From the NCBI RefSeq assembly GCF_017573545.1, contig NZ_JAGEOK010000045.1, positions 1 to 64,000 on the forward strand: 64,000 nt of DNA. The letters run 5' to 3'. Numbering within the stretch: position 1 is the stretch's first letter; each line of letters begins with the position of its first letter. Origin of the DNA: Actinomadura nitritigenes. Lineage in GTDB: Bacteria; Actinomycetota; Actinomycetes; Streptosporangiales; Streptosporangiaceae. The notes below the pieces were generated by a model, which was given only the letters and a program-made list of their open reading frames with translations, made no database searches and was not told where the DNA came from. The position numbers and the translations under genes were made by a program. Shown one piece after another: positions 60,914-64,000 of this stretch.

Positions 60914-63061
60914 GTGTTCTGGATCACGTTGGTCATTGGGCTCGCCGGAACGGCGGTCGCTTTGGCGCTCGCCGGCCGGCGGGTGCTGTTCCTGTACAAC
61001 ACGGCCATGGCCGGGCAGCCCGACCCCGAGCGCGTGCTGCAGGTCAAGCGTGACAAGAAGGCCGACATCGAGGGCCAGGTCACCGAGGTCCTGGGACAGC
61101 GGAAGCTGCTGAAGTGGACGCTGGCCGGCTCCGCGCACGCCGCGGTCATGTGGGCCTTCTTCCTCCTGGCCACCGTCTACCTGGAAGCGGCCGTCGCGCT
61201 GCTCGCGGGCCTGGACAAGAAGATCCCGTGGCTCCAGACGTGGGGCCCGATCGGGTTCGTCCAGGACACCATCGCGCTGGCCTGCACCGCGGGCCTGATC
61301 GTCTTCACCTCGATCCGGATCAAGAACTCGCCCAAGCGGCTGGAGCGCAAGTCCCGGTTCAAGGGCTCGCACCTGTCCGGCGCCTGGATCACGCTGTTCA
61401 TGATCTTCAACGTGATCTGGACGATGTTCTTCTACCGGGGCGTCGAGTGGGCCAACGGCAACCTCGACTACGGCAAGGGCGCCTACTTCTCCTACCTGGT
61501 CGGTCACCTGTTCGACGGCCTGAGCCGCCACACGCTGGACGTCCTGGAGTCCATCGGCCTGCTGCTGCACATCGGCGTCGCGCTGGTGTTCCTGGTGTTC
61601 GTGGTGCACTCCAAGCACCTGCACATCTTCCTCGCCCCGCTGAACGTGATGTTCAAGCGCCGCCCCGACGGGCTCGGCGCCGCGCAGCCGATGATGTCCG
61701 GCGGCAAGCCGCTGGACTTCGAGGAGGCCGACCCCGACGAGGACGTCTTCGGCCGCGGCAAGATCGAGGACTTCACCTGGAAGGGCTTCCTCGACATGGC
61801 GACCTGCACCGAGTGCGGTCGCTGCCAGTCCCAGTGCCCCGCGTGGAACACCGGCAAGCCGCTGTCGCCGAAGATGCTGGTCCTGGAGCTGCGCGACCAC
61901 GCGCTGGCCAAGGCCCCCTACTTCACCGCCTCCGAGGAGGCGCAGGCCAAGTTCACCGACGAGCAGAAGCTCGCCATGCAGGTCGACAAGGAGCTCGTCG
62001 GCGAGGACGGCGTCATCCACCCGGACGTCCTCTGGTCCTGCACCAACTGCGGCGCGTGCGTCGAGCAGTGCCCGGTCGACATCGAGCACATCGACCACAT
62101 CCTGGACATGCGCCGCTTCCAGGTCATGATCGAGTCCTCGTTCCCGTCCGAGGCCGGCGTCATGCTGAAGAACCTCGAGAACAAGGGCAACCCGTGGGGC
62201 ATGTCCGAGATGAAGCGCCTCGAGTGGATCGAGGAGCTGGACTTCGAGGTCGAGGTCGTCGACGACAAGGTCTCCGAGGACACCGAGTACCTGTTCTGGG
62301 TCGGCTGCGCCGGCGCCCTGGAGGACCGGGCCAAGAAGACCACCAAGGCCGTCGCCGAGCTGCTGCACATCGCGGGCGTCAAGTTCGCCGTGCTCGGCCC
62401 GATGGAGGCGTGCACCGGTGACCCGGCCCGCCGCCTGGGCATGGAGTTCGTCTTCCAGATGCTCGGCCAGCAGAACGTCGAGACGCTCAACGACGCGGGC
62501 GTGAAGAAGATCGTGGCGACCTGCCCGCACTGCTTCAACACCCTGGCCAACGAGTACCCGCAGATCGGCGGGAACTACGAGGTCGTCCACCACACCCAGC
62601 TGCTCGCGCACCTGGTCGAGGAGGGCAAGCTCACCCCGGTCACGCCGATCGAGGAGAAGATCACCTACCACGACCCGTGCTTCCTGGGCCGCCACAACAA
62701 GGTCTACAAGCAGCCCCGCGACATCATGGCCACCGTCCCCGGCGTCAAGACGCAGGAGATGCACCGGCACAAGGACCGCGGGTTCTGCTGCGGCGCCGGC
62801 GGCGCCCGGATGTGGATGGAAGAGCGGATCGGCAAGCGCATCAACACCGAGCGCGTGGACGAGGCGCTGACCACCGACCCCGACACCGTCTCCACCGCGT
62901 GCCCGTTCTGCCTGGTCATGCTGGGCGACGCCATCAACGAGAAGAAGAACTCCGGCGAGGCCAAGGAGAGCCTGGAGGTCGTCGACGTCTCCCAGCTGCT
63001 CATCCGCTCCATCAAGGGCGAGGGAACCGCCCAGGAGAAGGAGCCCGTGGCCGCCGAGTAG
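60914..63061 (+). CDS. etfD: EtfD/FadF-like Fe-S oxidoreductase (ETF:quinone electron transfer)
   Basis: A 715-residue membrane Fe-S protein. About five N-terminal helices (NarI-like, 1-235), then two [4Fe-4S] ferredoxin motifs (CTECGRCQSQCP near 297 and CTNCGACVEQCP near 375), then two CCG domains with CTGDPARR, CPHCFNTL, DPCFLGR, CCGAGG and CPFCL. This is the layout of B. subtilis FadF and mycobacterial EtfD, which pass electrons from electron-transferring flavoprotein to the quinone pool during beta-oxidation. GTG start at 60914. It fits functionally with the hydroxyacyl-CoA dehydrogenase and thiolase 10 kb away. Confidence 0.9.
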   Translation: MFWITLVIGLAGTAVALALAGRRVLFLYNTAMAGQPDPERVLQVKRDKKADIEGQVTEVLGQRKLLKWTLAGSAHAAVMWAFFLLATVYLEAAVALLAGLDKKIPWLQTWGPIGFVQDTIALACTAGLIVFTSIRIKNSPKRLERKSRFKGSHLSGAWITLFMIFNVIWTMFFYRGVEWANGNLDYGKGAYFSYLVGHLFDGLSRHTLDVLESIGLLLHIGVALVFLVFVVHSKHLHIFLAPLNVMFKRRPDGLGAAQPMMSGGKPLDFEEADPDEDVFGRGKIEDFTWKGFLDMATCTECGRCQSQCPAWNTGKPLSPKMLVLELRDHALAKAPYFTASEEAQAKFTDEQKLAMQVDKELVGEDGVIHPDVLWSCTNCGACVEQCPVDIEHIDHILDMRRFQVMIESSFPSEAGVMLKNLENKGNPWGMSEMKRLEWIEELDFEVEVVDDKVSEDTEYLFWVGCAGALEDRAKKTTKAVAELLHIAGVKFAVLGPMEACTGDPARRLGMEFVFQMLGQQNVETLNDAGVKKIVATCPHCFNTLANEYPQIGGNYEVVHHTQLLAHLVEEGKLTPVTPIEEKITYHDPCFLGRHNKVYKQPRDIMATVPGVKTQEMHRHKDRGFCCGAGGARMWMEERIGKRINTERVDEALTTDPDTVSTACPFCLVMLGDAINEKKNSGEAKESLEVVDVSQLLIRSIKGEGTAQEKEPVAAE

Positions 63062-63078
63062 CCCGGCACCCGCGTCGC

Positions 63079-63111
63079 GGCCCCGGTCCCCGCTCGGCGG
63101 GGGCCGGGGCC
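63079..63111 (+). terminator. Hairpin terminator after the EtfD-like gene
   Basis: GGCCCCGG and CCGGGGCC arms extended by TCCCCGC/GCGGGGG, with a short CTT tail, 18 bases after the stop. Confidence 0.75.
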
Positions 63112-63192
63112 TTCGCCGTGGTCAAGGCTTCTGTAGCCGTTCATGGACGGGGCGGGAGGAGTGATCGCCGGGACGGCTGGTAAGACCAGGGG

Positions 63193-63954
63193 ATGGCCGT
63201 GCTCGTGTCCGTCCTGGCATTCCTGATGACGCTCGCCGGCGGGCTCGCGGCGATGCGGGTGCGGGACAAGCGGCACCTCGTCCTCGGCCTCGCCGGCGGC
63301 CTGATGCTCGGCGTCGTCGCGTTCGACCTGATCCCCGAGTCGCTGGCGCTGTCGCGGGCCCGGCCGTTCGGCGTGCCCGCCCCGATGATCGGCTTCGCCG
63401 TCGGGTTCCTGCTGCTGCACGTGGTCGAGCAGTCCGTCGCGGTCCACCGCGCCCACGAGGGCGAGTACGCCCCGCACGTCCACGTCCACGCGCACGGCCA
63501 CGGCCACGGCCACGGCACGGGCGGCGCCGGGCTGCTCGCCGCCTTCGCGCTCGTCGGGCACAGCCTGGTGGACGGCCTCAGCATCGGGCTCGGCTTCCAG
63601 TCCGGCACGCAGACCGGCGCGTTCGTCGCGCTCGCCGTCGTCACCCACGACTTCGCGGACGGCTTCAACACCTTCACCGCGGCCTCGCTCGGCGGCCGGA
63701 ACAGCCGCTCCGCGCTGGCGGTGCTGGTCGCGGACGCCGCCGCGCCCGTCGCCGGGGCCGCGCTCACCCTGATCGGGACGGTCCCGGAGAGCGTCCTCGG
63801 CCCCTACCTCGGGCTGTTCGCCGGCGTCCTGCTGTACCTGTCCGCCGCCGAGATCCTGCCGGAGGCGCACAGCGGCCACCCGCGCGTGATGACGCTGTGC
63901 GCCACCGGCCTCGGCCTGGTCGTGGTCGTCTTCAGCGTCGGCCTGGCGGGGTGA
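63193..63954 (+). CDS. ZIP family metal transporter
   Basis: A 253-residue protein with about eight membrane helices. The family metal-site motifs are HSLVDGLSIG (about 121-130) and THDFADGFNTF (about 154-164). Between helices 3 and 4 is a His-rich loop of alternating His with Val, Ala or Gly (about residues 95-110), typical of zinc binding. It probably imports or balances Zn2+ or another divalent ion. ATG at 63193, with TAAGAC 7 bases upstream, so a leaderless message is possible. Confidence 0.88.
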   Translation: MAVLVSVLAFLMTLAGGLAAMRVRDKRHLVLGLAGGLMLGVVAFDLIPESLALSRARPFGVPAPMIGFAVGFLLLHVVEQSVAVHRAHEGEYAPHVHVHAHGHGHGHGTGGAGLLAAFALVGHSLVDGLSIGLGFQSGTQTGAFVALAVVTHDFADGFNTFTAASLGGRNSRSALAVLVADAAAPVAGAALTLIGTVPESVLGPYLGLFAGVLLYLSAAEILPEAHSGHPRVMTLCATGLGLVVVVFSVGLAG

Positions 63955-64000
63955 ACGGGCCCGTGCGGAGCGCGGCGCTGAACGGGCCCGTGCGGAGCGC
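63932..64000 (-). CDS. Possible C terminus of a minus-strand gene entering from the right edge
   Basis: A minus-strand frame enters at base 64000, reads ALRTGPFSA repeated and then PFTPPGRR, and stops with TGA at 63934-63932, overlapping the end of the ZIP gene by 23 bases. Only 22 codons are visible, so this is tentative. Confidence 0.25.
   Translation of the reverse strand, partial: ALRTGPFSAALRTGPFTPPGRR
63953..64000. repeat. 27-bp tandem repeat at the right window edge
   Basis: GAACGGGCCCGTGCGGAGCG begins at 63953 and again at 63980, a period of 27 bases, the second copy being cut by the window end. The period is a multiple of three, compatible with a coding repeat. Confidence 0.7.

Overview
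This 64 kb window is very GC-rich and carries an actinomycete gene set: an HspR-type dnaK operon, DUF397/WhiJ-like genes, many ECF sigma factors, F420-dependent LLM and mycothiol-era TIGR03086 proteins, roadblock/LC7 proteins, and many GTG starts and ATGA/GTGA overlaps. The CU044_5270-type partners and the overall gene content suggest a filamentous Streptosporangiales/Thermomonosporaceae (Actinomadura-like) chromosome. That placement is inference. No rRNA, tRNA, CRISPR array, phage or replication origin was seen.

Layout. 1-1.5 kb: a membrane-anchored ECF-like sigma factor, apparently frameshifted, whose tail ends in a 12-bp (HGRF) repeat running off the left edge. 1.8-8 kb: small metabolic and regulatory genes (PhoD-like phosphatase, epimerase, TetR/SDR pair, MerR/SDR pair, SMI1/KNR4 protein). 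8-9.9 kb: a WhiJ/BldB/anti-sigma-like cluster. 9.9-12.1 kb: a 2.2 kb unit bounded by IS-like inverted ends and CTAG duplications, carrying a tetR-aldo/keto reductase pair and the 3' half of an IS5-type transposase. 12.1-20 kb: lipoprotein, VOC, SnoaL-LLM pair, secreted propeller-like protein, Sel1/TPR protein, and paired DJ-1 family genes (a GlxA-type regulator diverging from a DJ-1 enzyme-like gene) with two membrane proteins. 20.1-23.1 kb: an MFS-DGPF/YciI-ECF42 operon. 23.4-25.4 kb: three roadblock/LC7 proteins plus a PATAN/DUF4388-like protein.

25.4-35.2 kb is the heat-shock region on the minus strand: dnaK-grpE-dnaJ-hspR-clpB, followed by an unusual sixth gene. The sixth product joins a ClpB N-domain, a degenerate NBD1 and the ClpB M-domain to a complete Ser/Thr protein kinase, replacing NBD2. 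It lacks the NBD1 pore loops. I regard this as the most interesting object in the window: a stress-operon kinase built on a ClpB scaffold. A HAIR box and a vegetative-type promoter lie upstream of dnaK, and stable hairpins punctuate the operon (grpE/dnaJ, hspR/clpB, clpB/kinase).

35.3-38.8 kb: a secreted subtilisin-like protease. 38.9-48.7 kb: four ECF sigma/CU044_5270-family cassettes, the third and fourth separated by a TetR/MFS pair with three 21-bp-phased operators. 48.8-55.3 kb: a divergent 3-hydroxyacyl-CoA dehydrogenase/thiolase pair, a NarL-type two-component system and an Lnt-like acyltransferase. 55.3-64 kb: methyltransferase, small GntR-type regulators (one frameshifted), DHFR-like protein, TetR/DUF2867 pair, TIGR01777 epimerase, TIGR03086 protein, EtfD-like Fe-S oxidoreductase and a ZIP metal transporter; a 27-bp repeat begins at the right edge.

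Convergent genes are repeatedly separated by long perfect hairpins acting as bidirectional terminators, and divergent regulator/target pairs usually have a visible palindromic operator. All functional calls come from reading motifs, not from database searches.
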